NCBI RefSeq assembly: GCF_019649055.1
Contig: NW_026570226.1
Span: 2,108,001-2,172,000, forward strand
DNA: 64,000 bases
DNA from: Paramacrobiotus metropolitanus
Lineage: Eukaryota > Tardigrada > Eutardigrada > Parachela > Macrobiotidae
Direction: 5' to 3'
The stretch's first letter is position 1. Each line of letters opens with the position of its first letter. This document shows, one piece after another, positions 48,546-63,500 of this stretch. Below the pieces are notes generated by a model. The model was not told the origin of the DNA and searched no databases. It was given only the letters and a program-made list of their open reading frames with translations. Made by a program: the position numbers and the translations under genes.

Positions 48546-51500
48546 ATGAAGGTGATTGTGCGCTTTGAAGATACGAGGATTACGGTGCCTTGTGGAAATG
48601 GGGACATGTTGGTCAAAGATCTTGTCCATGAAGCGGTCTCACGCTACAAAAGAGCTACGGGAAAGGTGGGCTGAATTTAAATATATATATATATATATAA
48701 ATATATAATATACGACTTAATACGAGTATACTTTAAAGACAGGAGCTATCACCGTTTATGTATTCCCTATTCAATAATTGTAACTTTAACGGAAAAGTAA
48801 GGGACCCTTCTGATTTGGGTTTTACTGTTAATTTTTGTTGATGATAAATAATATATAGCAGTTGGATTTTAATAATTTTGTTGGGTAAAGGGTACTTAGG
48901 GTAGTGTCCGGTTGCGAGTGGCCTTTGCCTTCTGTTTACAAATAAAGCTTATTTATTAAAACAAGCGTCCGCCTCTTTTTCCTGTCAGTAGTTTTTTCCG
49001 TAAAATTCTTTCCCATTTAACGGATCTTTTTCACATATTTTATTAACCTCTTGTTTTTGGCGGATTCGACGAGAAGTGTAGATTACATAATGTTCGTACT
49101 AGTATTCGACCATCGACATTGAAACCGTTTGGGCGGATTACATAAATCGATGTGAAATATTGTTAGAATTATTCGTTTACATCAAATCGTGCATGGGATT
49201 GTTAGCTCGATCGTGAGAGGAGTGAACAGAAAATGCATCTGTTCGAACTTACAGCCCATGGTGAAATTTAAAGTATTCGTTAAAGTATTCAAGCATCTTG
49301 CCGCCGTGCCTTACCGTTTCATATTCTTGGCGAAAAAATGTAATGTATATTTAACTACTTTCGTCGATCCAGTTGGTTTATTGATTGTTCTTCTGCCAGA
49401 TCATTGTCGATTCAGAGTAGACGTTAAAAGTGATCTTCAAATATAATGCGTTTTATTGAACCTTTGTAGATTATTGATATTTTGTTCACCCAGATTTTTA
49501 ATCAACAGTTTGCATTTTGCAGTACCACTATTACCACAGTTAAATCGTTTCAGTAATATGTGATTTTGCAGAAACATGATAGCACGAATTACGAAACTCC
49601 GGCACAATCTTCACCGGTTTGCCGCATTTCGAAAGTTTCTGCAACTTGAAAAATTTTCATTTTCGTTTCTTGAAAGTTGATCTGCGAAGTGCGAACGTTG
49701 TCATCTAACGTTTTTGGGCATTTTTTTCATAAAGGCTTTGCAGATTTCCAGTGCTGTGTTGTAAAAGCAGCCCGTTTTACGCTATGCTCATACTTTTAAA
49801 ATTTGCATGGATAAAGTTGCTGGTTTAACTTGCTTCCGTACATTTTCAGCTGTATTTTTGCTGGTTTAAGCGGTAAATTTTTATCTCCACTTGTATTCCC
49901 CAAGTGTATGGCACTTGAACCCATTATTGCAGTATTTTGTGGAAGGGATTTGTGTACAGAGAAAGCGTTAATATTGCAGAATTTGTTCGCTGATTTATCA
50001 TTCTATCTCATTCACCTGCGTATATCGGGTTAAAGCTACTCGAAGAATTTTGTACCTGACCATTGCGAACAGCACTCCACATCCGCGCGTGTACAAACTC
50101 ACCTGCAGCTCACACAGAACAGAGAATAATAGAAAAATGTTCATAATTTATGTATGTATGGTGTGTAGTCTTTCTCGCATTCTGCAGCGCAGCTCCGCAT
50201 ATTTCTCGCTCTGTTGAACAGTGACTACCTGTCGGTCATAATTTTCGACTCTTTATCTGTTACACCCGGCTGAAATTATCTTTCCGTTAGCGTGTGTATT
50301 TATGTTGCAGACACTTTTGCGCAAAATATCTATTAGTAAACTAGGTCGTCTACCGCATATCCACACACCACAATTACAAATGAAAATCACAGAATTCTGT
50401 CAACTAACGGTATAATATATTAAAGAAAGAAAATATTTGCCTGATTGGGTTTTGTTTAACTAACTGATGTTATACATGAATATACGATTTGCTGCTTGTT
50501 CCCATCCTGTGCCCCAATCGTAATGCTCATTAAGAATCGAAGAGCAGTTCAAGTTTTTTTTTCGAAAGCATGGATTTTTATTGCTACAAGCGAAATAGAT
50601 ACTTGATTCCTGCTGAATAACAAAGCAGCGGCTTGCTGCGTAAATAACATGCTTGAACCCTACACTAATACATAATTGTACTTCCAATAGGATGTATAAT
50701 GGTACTGCAAACTGTGTTGTACAGTACCAGTTCTGTATTACCTTGCTTTAGATAGAAACAATTTTGACGATTTATAGCTCGTAAATAATTTTTGATTTGC
50801 GCATTTATATTAGTATTTCCGAGGTCTTTCACATCGATGTTTGAGCTCATTATGAGTGGATAGCAGTCCCTTAGGATAATTTTTATCATGTATGAAATAA
50901 TAGTACGAGACTTTAAAACAATATAGTAATTTTGTGATAATTATGCAAGTAGTGTCGATTCCGAATTCACTGAGGAATCGCGCTAAGCGGCACAACACCG
51001 TGAATTGTGATACGTAAATAGCGAATCCAGATCATGCATTTTTTGCATCTCGTGGGGATGCAGAATTACTTGGAATTTGGAAAGCTATGCTTATTTTTTA
51101 ATTCAGACTTGAAATGCTGAAAAGGGTTTTCAATTTGTTCTGGTGGTAGGATTATGGAAGCTTAGCGCTAAGGGCATGTGGACAATGGGCAGTTTTGACC
51201 TATATTCTTTAACGTTATTGCAGTGTCATTCCTCTCCCGATCATATTTCGCAATATAGCCTCTTGTTGTGACTAAGGGCTTCATAATTTCCTACATGGGG
51301 GAGTATTGAGACGTTAAAAAGCCTTCCATTAGGCATCTGATGGTGTTAAAGAAAATGCTTAAATACCATTAATCAATCACCGCAATCATGTTGCGTATTA
51401 TTAATGGAAATGTACGCGTATGGATGGTTCCATATTAGAAACATTCAAACACAATATAATAACTAGCATACCGAATAGCTGCTGTTGCTGTTAAATCACC

Positions 51501-54500
51501 AAATGCGCACTATACGTGTTCAAAGAAGGTCACAAAAGTACGACGTCTTTTCGTCGATTACATACACAGCAGCAGCGTAGCGTCGAAAATTACGCTGCCT
51601 GAGGATTCCCACGCTTTCGTGATAATGCTAATACTAATTGCTTGATTGGAGTTTGTGGCTGGCGGACATTTCTGTATGTTGTAGCGGAGTTACGGCAGAA
51701 ATGGAGGGTTCTTTTTGGTCGGTTTGACGGGGTGTTTGATTTTTGGTTATCTGATCATATTGTCCGTGAATTGACGTTGGACAGCTTAGATTTTCTGCCA
51801 TTTTTGTTCGGCACTTAATTGAAACATGTTTACCGACATGTTGCTGCCTTTTGTTTATCCGGTCTTTTTTCTGCACTGACTTGTGAGGGGTTCGACAATG
51901 TCGAAGGCGAACTTGACTTGTCAAAAAGTTGTATATTCGAGCGGCTGCATAAGAAGCCTTTATTGTTTCTTCTGGAACTGGCTGAAACCATGAAATACGG
52001 TTATAAGAAACTAGTATTATTTTGGCCTCTTTTCATGAGCATTGATAATGACTATTACAGCAGTCCTCAGCGTTGTTGATTCAAAGCTGTCAACTGATTT
52101 TAAAACAACGTTGAACTGGGTGCCGATATCAGTGATAGTATGCATATGGTGTTAGTAGTAGTACGGTCACTAGTACCTTACTATCTAATAACGATTGGCG
52201 GTATTTAAAAAAGCTAATATTTGTTCTGCCCCAGATTTTGATGAATTATGAATATGCATTAATTTATTTTATTGCGTGTGTTACATATTGACTTCTGGCT
52301 TACATGCTGCTAGCCATAATTTAGGCGATTTAGGAACTTGGTTTCGTATGTGTGAGTCGTATAGGTCAGATTTAAGGACAAGGTGAAATGGAATAGATTT
52401 GTTTAATAAAATTCAGTCAAGGCAAATTTATTTTGTGCCTTACGCGTTTCGGTACGTGCATTCTTCTCAGTATCGTTCAGTTGTTTTCATTTTTGATGAA
52501 GAGTTTTTGTTAAATGTTACACCGCTCTTACAAATTAACTACAGTAGTAAGACTCCAGTAGGCAACGATGTGAATTGGGAATGACATATAAATATTGTAG
52601 TATATCTATATATAGCGTAGGTACTGATTATTTTTTCTGCAAATTTTTATTGTAATCACTTCCGTTTTCGCAAAATTAATTTGAAGATGTTTTCGTTTAC
52701 CAGAGGAATAGGGTAGAACGATGTGAAGTATTGGCAGTATATAATAGAATCCATACTATGTGTTATTTACTGCTTTTATGATTTTTCTTTATAATTATTT
52801 GAAATAAAACTAACGCCGAACCGGAAGCGGTAGCCCTTCACCTCCTTGCCGTTCGAAATTTCATCCAGATTACAGTATTGTAACCTTTATCACTTATGTC
52901 GTGTGGGAACTGATCGGAACAAAAGAAAACTGCATTTGCCGCAGTGCCCCAGTTCTCGCAGCGAACTACAGGCGGGCTAAAAAGATGCCGATGTTGAAAG
53001 TTCGGTATTTGATTAGTACAGAGTACTGTGTAATAATTTCACTACGTACATATGCGAGTTCGGCCTTTGTGTAAAGAATAAATCAGATGTGTTACATGTA
53101 GTTTTAATCTTATCACCAGAATTCCAGTGGCATATGGGCAGGCTCGCCAGAGTCGAGTCATGCGGAAAGTAATCAAAAGAAAATTTGGTGTGGTAGTATT
53201 TTACCCTAACCTAGAGTAACGAAAAGCTTGAATCTGGTAGGGTACTAGGGAGCATGCGTATTCAGTTTAGTTCAAGGGAATTTTTATCAGGGTGTCAGAA
53301 CGAATATGCTTGGTTCGCCGTACAACAATCTTTTTGCGGCTTCTTACTTACTATTGTCATTATATCACCGGAACTTGACGGCGGCCAACGACGGCGGGCC
53401 GGCGCTGCAGGGTTATCAAGCGAACTGTATCACGTTGGATTGTATTTTTATGTTTGTGTTGACAACACCTGGTCAGTAGTGTAGTTACAATACTGTATGT
53501 GTCAATATTGGAATAAGAGTGAGATGATTGAGATTTTATGACTTCCTTCGGACGGAAATATGGGATTTTTGTTTCCAGGGTTCAAAGGTCAAGATACGCA
53601 TACACACCGTTAAGACAGCCAGCGACGAGTCTATACTGGATTTTAGTGACCAGATTGGAGCTGTGGTGGACGACCGCGAACAGGTATGGAACGGGGAATA
53701 TATATGAACATATTGCTAATTTTTGTTCTTATGTTAATGCAAAGCTTTGTAAGCCAAAACTACATTTGTTTGTACAGTTGGTGTTTTTCAGGGTATCGTA
53801 ACCGTATTGTTAACTCCCTGAAGCTCGTTTGTTTACTTTTGATGATTTGAATAATTTTAAATAACTCTGGCATCTTTTCGTGCAGCGAGAAGGAGTGATG
53901 TGTTGGTTCGATATTTTTATGGTTTTAATAGTTTTTTGGTGTTTTAATGTCCTTGGTGCAGGGGTGCAACGAATTGATGCTTAACGATAAGATCAATCGC
54001 CAGTTCTAAAATTACACATATTAATTTATCATGTTTATTCACGCACTGTCTTTATACGTGTTGATTTGTTAGCGAAGGTTTTATCAGTGTCAAAAGCATG
54101 CATCATACAAGAAATTATTCCATAGCAGAGTGCGGATAGAATAGGACGGAATGTTTAGTTCCCAGAACTTACGATGTAATGATATGAAAAGCTAATAAAT
54201 AATTACTGATACCAGATGTGTCATATATGCATAGGCTGACCTGCTAGTGAGGTGTACGACTGCTCAGTAATTGAGTAAGTAGTCTACGAACAAGTGAACC
54301 GAGTGGTTATTTCAAAATTCAAAATCAGTTCCTGCTAAATTCCCCGTATTAGTAACTATTTGTACATGGAACGGTAAACAAAAACAGGCCCCATTTGACT
54401 GGTATGAGTATAGCTTCAGCGATTGGTCAAGACTCAGCACACAGCAAGTATCGATGCGGTCGAATGTAAGAAACTACCAGCCGGAGGTACCAGTTCTTTG

Positions 54501-57500
54501 GAAGAAGTCCGCACTGACTTTTTCCGAATTCTCCCGTTTTATCTTTTTCTTCCTTAAATTCTTATCTGGATTAAAGTGGATTTATTGTGTATTTGTAAAC
54601 TGAATCGGAAACAGATGGGTTTACATTGTCATGTTCTTGCATTTCATTCCTAAAGTGTGTAATTAGGTAGAGTGGATGCATCCACTATGCCTGTACACGA
54701 GTATGTAATTACGAGTACTGTATGTATGTTTCGTGTTTGCAGATTATTGCCGTGTTCGACGAGGAATCGGATGAATTGGATATGCATTTAGCCAGCGACG
54801 GAATGAGTGCTGGATCCAGTTCTACCGATACGTGGCGTCCCGACAGTGAAAACAGTGAGAAGATCGGCCATCCCAGTGATCTGGCTGCAGTTAGTAAACT
54901 GACCCCCACCGAGCGCTGGCTTCTCGATCGTCCAGTGCATCTGACCGATGATCAAAATGGAATTGAAATCAAAGATGATGATGAAGTCACTGTCAAACCT
55001 GGTAACACCATCAGAACATTTTCTCGACAAATTTGCTAATAACGCCAGCTTGTTCTTTTCCTTACGTTAGGCCTGACATTGTCGGTTCGGCGAGGGAGTG
55101 ATTCTAATCTTGACAACGTGAAAGATCTCGATGAAGACATCCTGATTCCTCAGTCTCAGCTTAAACGCTGGTCAACAGCGGCGGCCGTGTACGGACAGGA
55201 GTCGCGGACCAAGAGCACTCTTCCACTTATGTCTCAGACTTCTCGAGGGGTGAGCGAAGCACTTCCGCAATTTAGTAGCTAATCAAAAACCGAAATTAGC
55301 AAAGCTGATGATGATTTCGGGTTTTGCTGTTTGGTAGCTGAATTCGATTTCTGCCTGTTAGGTTTTTTTTGTTTAAATTGCTTCTGTTGATTTTATCATT
55401 CTATCTGCAGATTTCGGCTTTACAACAGTATTATCGGAATAATGAAACGGCACGGTATTTTTGGTTTTTGCACGATTAATTTCTTTGGTCACAGTACTGT
55501 TGTAAAGCTGTAGAATTAGGTATTTAGAGTTCAGGCAGTTCAGATATTGTTCGTTCCTTGCAGGTTTTTATCGTGTAGTTTGCACTGCAGCATTTGTTAA
55601 AATTTTGAACCATTAGTGTCAGAATGCAGTTGGAATCGTGTATAAATTTATATGAGTGTGTATTTTGGCTTTATTTTGGGGTCAACCTTGCTTCAGCATG
55701 TTTTATTTTTGTATTATTTCTGCTTTACCATAAAGCGTCATGATCAGCGGATTTGCCGCTACTTGAACTGTTAATACTAAATACAGAGTGTCAAATGTAT
55801 TTATTTAAATTGCCCGCTCCCTGCTAGCATTGACAGTGATAATAAGCACAGCTGGTTTTCCGGTACTGAACTGTCTGTGTATTACAGCATAACCTGCTCG
55901 TGCGGCCTGAAGACAGCGGTGGTGGAAAGAGTGATTTCTCAGCAGGCAACAAGGACCATCTGCCAGTGCATTTCAGTCAGAAATGCTCATCGTCAGGTGT
56001 AAAATTGCCCGTACAGCACGAAATCAATGAAGCAGAGGATAGCGGTGTAGTTGGCGCTGCTCCGACTGTAACGACTACCACGGTAGCCGTCACGCTTGTT
56101 CCCCGGCCTAACGAACCGGTTGGGCTGCATCTGGTTCCGGAGCACGATATAAAGGGACTGAAAATACAGGCCATTGATAGGAATTCCGTGGCCGAAGCGA
56201 CACACTTGCTACACTTGGGCGATTACATACTGGATGTTAATGGACAGCGCGTGGACGATCTGGATTTTGGGAGGTGAGCTTTAATAGATTTTTGTCAGCG
56301 TATGGATTATGGGGCATGCCATACTATAGCCATATTCCTTCGGATTTCACAGTTGGATTTCAATTTTGTATGCCTTCAAAACGTTCGTTATACTGCCGCC
56401 CTTTACTACCACGCCTTTTCAGAACTCTCTTTGGTTTATTTTTTTATTGTGCCGTTACTTACATTTACACTGGCATTCTCGCATGGATAACCTTTGCCAA
56501 ACCTAGTAACTCAGATTTTCGTACTCGCCGGGGCGCCCATGTTTAAATCTACTTGATCGGCAGTATTAGTCTGAAATATTGTGGTATGAAAGGTTCAGTG
56601 TCCGATTTGTGGAGGTCGAAAAAAATTTATACGGCCATATTTTAAAATTAAGGGATTTCTGCCTTGCATTTTTTTTCTGAAGCAGACTTTTTTGTTGCTG
56701 TGCGTACACGTAGTCGAAAAGGTCTCTGTTAACTACACAATTTATTAAACGTTTCAACATTTGGTGGTAATACTTTGCAGTATCTGGTGTTTTATGGATA
56801 TTAGAAGTTTAGAGTAAAACCGGAAAACTGGAAACGGCAAAACGGTAAAACCGGAAAATTGTCTTATGCTAAACCCCACTGCGCAAGATATGATATAATG
56901 CCAGATTTTCTTATACAGTTTCTTTACTTGAAATACGGTCACGCGCTGATATCTTGAGGTTACAAATTAGTGCATATTTAATGAGCCCAATTACAGTTCG
57001 TTACTTTGGCTGCATGCAGTTTTTCGACTTGTTCGTACGTTGTGGTTTTTTATAAGTTATTTCTGATCACCTTCAGTTCTTATAAGTAATTCTTATTTAC
57101 GGTCATAGGCTCATGCCATTAATTACTTCAGATTTCAGGTAAAGGTGTATGCATACAAGACTCGTTTAACTGTTTAATAATGCAATAATCTTTGCACTTA
57201 TTTTAAAACCATATTATGATGTCGCGCTATTTGTTATATGTGTAAATTTTTTATACATGTCTATTTTATACACATTATATCTATATGTGTTTATAACTTG
57301 CATGACAGAAGAGTCAGGACCGAATATTTTGATTTCTGACAAAATGACAGTAAAGCCGACAAATCCGCTTAGATGTGCAGTAAATAGTCAACACATACAA
57401 ACAGCATTATTGTATTATTGTCTTGATTTAAGAGAGCTAAATGGCCAACATGCGCTCTTACGTGCTTGTCATAATGGACTACTAATCTGGGAGAACCGGT

Positions 57501-60500
57501 CAACTGCATTAGCACGGCTGGAAAATTGTCCACCAACCGGTTTCCCTGATGTTTACAGTGGTGACGCACAAATGTCAGCAAACATGGAAGAGAAAACGTA
57601 AACTGCATCGTTTCTCTAATGGTCACATCACGCAGCGAGAGAAACGAGCAGTTCGCACCCAGCCCCTTGTTGAAAAGCGTTGATAGCCAGGAACTATGTC
57701 GCTAGATTAAGCGCTTAGTTTGGTCACAACTCAGCAGTGTATAATGCTTTAATAATAATGTTGTAGAGCGCAAGAAATCTTACGTACAGCGGTGGCTCAA
57801 GGCGGTGCTGTGAAAATTCGTGTCTGCTCAACTGCAACAACAGCACGCGCTATTTCACCATCATCTTACGACGCGGTAGTCGAGAAAACAACTCTCGAGA
57901 CAGTTGTGCTGCAGCAACGCAAACGAACACCGCCGCCATTACCACCCAAACCCAAATTACCATATGACATTGAGACCATGCTGCAACGGGCCAACGGCGA
58001 CGGGGGAATGCTGGATTATACACCGGATGTGGTCAATAATGATTATCACACAGCAGAAGGACTGTATTCTTATGGATCGCTGCGACGGCCAGGCAGGAAG
58101 CTGACCATTGATTTGCTGAAAGGTGAGTTTGGAACACTAGTAGAAGTGTGGCGGTTTATGATTAGTTATTATTTAAATTAGTAAATAGCGGAAGCGGATA
58201 TCTTGAACATAAGTACTATTAAATGTTATGCAATTTTTTGGATTACCAATGTTGACAACCACTTGTTGCTTGTGTTTGTAATATTGCATATGGAGAGGGC
58301 CTGCAATGTGTTCGCAATTCTCTATGATTTACGAAATGAATAATTATTCTTACTAATCTTTGAAGTATCGTTTATTGTGATAAGATGTTCATTTGCAGTA
58401 GGTTGTCCTGAAAGTTTTGCTAATTGTATTTTAAAGACTGCTAGCATATTTTCGATCGCATGCGCTGATAACGTGCCACTATTTTGTCTGTATGTCGTTT
58501 CTCTGTGCTGCACTCTTTCGCTGCAATTTTCGCGAATATTTACACTTTTTCGACAAATTTCCACGTGCTGCTTCGCGTAATTATGTGAGCGGTATAAGCA
58601 GATTTCGTTGGGGTGCGATAAACTGACTTAAGATGTTTGGTAAACAAATGTATTCAATATCGATTGTGTAAAAATCTTTAATCGGTGTTTAGAAGCTGTG
58701 TCTAAAAAAGATGTACAAAGAAATAATTTTCTAATTGAGCCGTAATTGCTTGCGCAGTTATTCTTCTATCACAATGAGAAAGTACTTGTTAATGATAGAT
58801 TGCGGAAGTAGCGCAGTTAGATGTCCGAATTAGGTCCATAAACGGAAACAGCAGATGCATAAAAAATCAGCAACAGCAATAAATTGATTAGTGGTTGTGC
58901 ACATCTGACGTCTGGGGTGCCGAATGGAACGATGGATCCAAATAATATATATTGCACATTTTGATGAATCGTAATTTGATGACCTGCTGACTATGTTTTT
59001 GTCCGAAGAGCTCATTTGGCGTGAAAGCCATTCTTTCCTAATGATAGAGCACAGCAGACCGTCTAGCACTTGCTTCACACTTGGTCCACTACCAAAAAAT
59101 ACAGCGATTTTGGAGCACACTTGAAGGCGCCAACTAAGTTTCATTAAAAAATTATTGAGCGTTGCTTTATAAAAAAAACACTGTTTCTCTGTACCTAGGT
59201 ACGGCTTGGCTTGGTTGTGGTTACTACAAACTTGCGGTTAGGTTGAGCTGTTTTTTTTCCGAATTTTGTTTCCAAAACAATGGTTGCAGTGGTGAACAAT
59301 ACGATACTGAAATGTATCTTTGTTGCTTATTAACTTTCTAACAATTGTGCTGTCGATTTAGGCCCCGAAGGATTAGGGTTCACTGTGACGACCCGTGATA
59401 ATCCGGCCGGTAGTGTATGTCCGATTTATGTCAAGAGCATCTTACCGAAAGGTGCGGCGTTCAAAGATGGTCGTCTGAAGAGTGGCGACCGTCTGCTGGA
59501 AGTCAATGGGCAGGACTTGACCGGCAAATCACAAGATGATGTCGTCGGGTTGCTGCGCGGGATTCCCTACAATGCCGAAGTGGTGTTGGTGGTGGGACGT
59601 CCCGAAGCGACGCCCATCAGTCCCGTCTTGCCTCGCATATGGGAGGGCCCTACGGAAATGCTCACGTCGGAAAATAAGGAAGAATTAGCGCGGAAAAATA
59701 TGGAGATTTTGACACTGGATGTGCCGCTGCAGGACTCGGGGTCGGCGGGTTTGGGCATTCGGGTCAAGGGGAAAGCGACAGTGGTGGACGGTGAAAATCG
59801 GGACGAAGGGATTTTTGTCATGAATGTTATCACCGGTGGTGCCGCATCGAAGGTGAGAATTAACTGCTCATTAATTTGTTTTGTGATTATTTTATTTGAA
59901 AAATTATGCTAATACGTGTTGTATGTGTGAGTATTACTGTAGTGGCTCGCACATCTTGAACCACAGAGTTCGTGTACGGGAAAAAAGTGCATCCAATATA
60001 CACACTCTAACATGGCCAAACGCACGATTGCCAGTTGGTGTGCACTGATAAATTTCTGATGTCTCACAACATGTGGTCTCCGTCTGGAGAACCTTCTTGA
60101 ATATTTAGAAAAATTAGAGCTCTAACAATTATTAATTATATTTATGCTCGAAAGCAGCCATTAACTTAGAGCTTTGCTGTCAGCTCGAATTCAGAAGCTG
60201 ATTTGTTGTGGTTTTTGGGGTACCCCTGGAGGGGGGACGGGTACGTTCAGCGACAACATTCTACAGCTACAGAATAATTCCAGCTCTCAGAATCTCAGAT
60301 ACAGATTTTTTTTCTAGACTGAACTGCAATTTTGATGAAACAGTTTGATTTATTGGACAGATTCAGAAGAGTGCTCATCTTAAAATCAAATGAAGCATTA
60401 TGTCGTAGCCGTGCATTTTGCCCGGTTAGAGTGTGTATATTGGATGCACTATTTTCCCGTACACCAACTCTGTGGTTCAAGATGTGCGAGCCACTACAGT

Positions 60501-63500
60501 ATATCTATAATAATGCAGCCAGTAGGCATAGAGTCGAGTTGATATTTTCAAGCTGCAGATAAGTGTCGAACTTAAAGCTTTGAAAACTGTTTCTGGTAAT
60601 TAGTTTTGCTGCACGTAAAGAACATTTTATTGCTTGTTCGTGTTTTTTTCTTGATTGATTTTGTGAAAAAAAAAGTGCTGCCACAGATGTAACCCAACTT
60701 GACTTGCACTACCTGGACGAGTTAAACTTCGCGTGATGCTCGCTTGAGCACTGACGTTATCTGTTGAAGAAAAAGTGCAATGTGAGCTGTTTCATGACTA
60801 ATCAGATGATGTTGTGGCTGCGTTGTTATTACATTATCAGGCGTAATTTTTGTCGTGTGTAATAGTTTTTGTTTGTCCTGTAAAGAAAATGAGTGGGCTG
60901 GTTATCGCATAGAAGAAATGTGAGAACATGCAAACACGTTATGCGCGGGTCACTCAAATTAAACAAGGATTACGTCAATTAGCTGCGACTCGGTGAACGA
61001 AGCTTTGATATATACCACGATTTCTCCGCTTAGCTCATTTACAGACAGTAACTACAAGTGACCATAAACAAAATTACAGTTTAATTAATCGTAGAAAAAC
61101 TTCTATACGAATACTTTTTTACTTCTTAACAAATCTTCACAGTTAGCGATGTGGAAAATGTGTTTGTACATTGTTATGTTGAACGTATAGGATGGCAGAA
61201 TTCAGCCTATGGACCAGCTAATCCGGATAAACGGCATTTCTCTGCTGCATCAGTCAAATCAGGACGCAATGGAAACGCTGCGAAAAGCTATGCAGGAACA
61301 TGGCTCTTCCTCTCCCGTAATGAGCATCACTGTGGCCCGGGAGGTGCGGCCGGATGGGTCTGCTGGTCAAGAAGAAGCTCAGCGCTTCCCGGTCACTGGC
61401 GGAATGGCGGACCCAGCGGCATTAAGCCATGTTATTCATGTGCCAAATTCTCAGGATACTGCTACCGTCTCCTCGCCGCACTCCGATATTAGTCCGCCGA
61501 AACCACCGAGATTGTACCAGAACCTGACTTCGGTTACCATTAACGGGCGAAAAGATGATCTGATTTTGATTGAGGGCGATGATAGTTTTTCCGAGGTGAA
61601 TTTTTATGTTAAGCTTAGTATTGCTTACTTTGTGTGATTTGGTCTTTTTAAAGTAACATGTGACGATTTACGTGGCATTTATGGTATCGTACTTGGAATT
61701 ATCTAAATTAGGTTACTGGGGATTTATTTGTATATGTTTAAACAGAGCGTTCCGAATTCGGCGGCTTCCACGGCATTCCACCACAACCGGCTCGATGAAC
61801 TGAAGGATCCTTACGATGCCGATGTATCTATGTGAGTTAAAAGTTAAATTCAATTTATTCATTAGACTGCTACTATAGTTGTCAGTAATGGAGATTGACA
61901 GAAGGAAAACTATGCTCAGAAACGGTCTGCTCTTTCTTGCTTTCATAACGTGACACCTGACGCTAATTGACCCAGTTTATGACGGCCGCGTAATTAGCTG
62001 CAATTTATTGCTTGATAAATTTTGACGCTGTTTCGGAAATTAGGACAGCGGGTGGAAGGAGTAATGAACTCTGTGACTAACAATGTTTTCTTTGCTCTTT
62101 TTATACAAATACATGTTGTTGGGGAAAAAGTAATTTAATTGTTTTGATCGCTAAAATTAAAGTGGTAGTGATTCTCACTGGAAAAAATTATGTCCGGTAT
62201 TTTAGCTAATTTGCTAGCTTAATGGCGAAAACATTACATTCGTGGTATGATTTCCGAATGTTGCAGCTTGTTTCATAATATAGAAATTATTTCAGGGATT
62301 ATGATCCATTTAATCGTGAAAGTTTCGCTCGTCAGAGCATGTCGGAGAAGCGCCATGCTCACCTGGATCCGCGTCACTTGGAGACGTACCGGAAGTCCAA
62401 AGCCGCCTTAGCCCACTTCCATTCAGCCGCCAAATCTCACACCCCCTCCCCCAGTAATCCCGCCGAGATGGAACAGAAACTACGGCGCGCCAATTCCCTG
62501 GAAAGTGTGATTAAAGGACCGACAGCCGCGGGTGGTCCCGCTCCAACCGCCGCCACACCGCCTTCGCATAATGGCCGGCGCTCCAAGAGCAGTGCCAATC
62601 GGAATCGGGGCTGTAATGAGAGCTTCCGCGTGGCCGTCGATCGGTCGTATGACGCGGAGAAGGATGAGGAGAACATTCGGCCCAGTGATAGTACACCGTC
62701 GGTGACGTTTAAGGAGGAGAATATCGAGGTGATGGACAGTAGTCCCAGTGCTGATGGGAAGAAGCAGAAGAAGCCGGGCTTGCTGCGAGGATGGTTACGG
62801 CGCAGTGGGAATCGCAAGGGCGACGGATCGCCGGTGTCGGAAAGTGTCGTGACGACGACGCAGACATTGTCCAGCAGTATTCCCGTATCCCGATCGGCGC
62901 CCAGTGTGCATGATGAACAAGCGGCCAAAGCTCGACAAGCGGCGCTTGAAGAGCAACAGAGGTAAGGAATTTTTTTCAGTACACTATGTCAGTTTTAATT
63001 GAATTTAGTATGCACTGCAAGATTTTCCACTTAAGTGTTAGTGAAAAAATCATCCGACTCGTTCGCTGCACACGCGATGCAACAGAAATTGGCACTTCTG
63101 TAGAAGAAAATATTCTACAAACAGTTTTTGGTATCTTAAGTTCGGGTTGGTTCCATCTTGTCGCTTTGCTTGTAGAAGTTTCATAGTTTAACGCCATTCA
63201 GTACGTGTTTGTCGATTTCGACTTTTCATCGATTAATGCTGCGCTATATTTACGCAACAACTGAAGAAATCTGCAGTCGATTAGTTTAGCTTGAATTTGA
63301 TGAATCGGTGACTGGTCCGTCACCGATTAAAAGGCCTAAAAATATATTTCACGCTCCTTTTAAGTTGTTTTTTATTGAGCCGCGCAGCCACCGGCGGCGT
63401 ATGCACAGCCATATTTGTAAATCTGATTGACCTTGTCATAATGGCAGTTCTGACAAGAAAAACGGCTTGTTCCGATCGCCGTATCGTTTTAATGACCGCG

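Noticed and set aside
51634-52079. Opposing short frames in PAR-3 intron 1 as a nested gene
   Set aside because: No recognisable domains, and the two frames overlap antisense to each other as chance frames do.
58830-59144. 104-codon minus frame in PAR-3 intron 6, considered as a transposase remnant
   Set aside because: No DDE/D motif or recognisable family pattern, and no terminal repeats found around it.
60332-60562. 76-codon frame inside the TIR element as possible transposase
   Set aside because: Much of it is the right terminal repeat itself; too short and without catalytic motifs.
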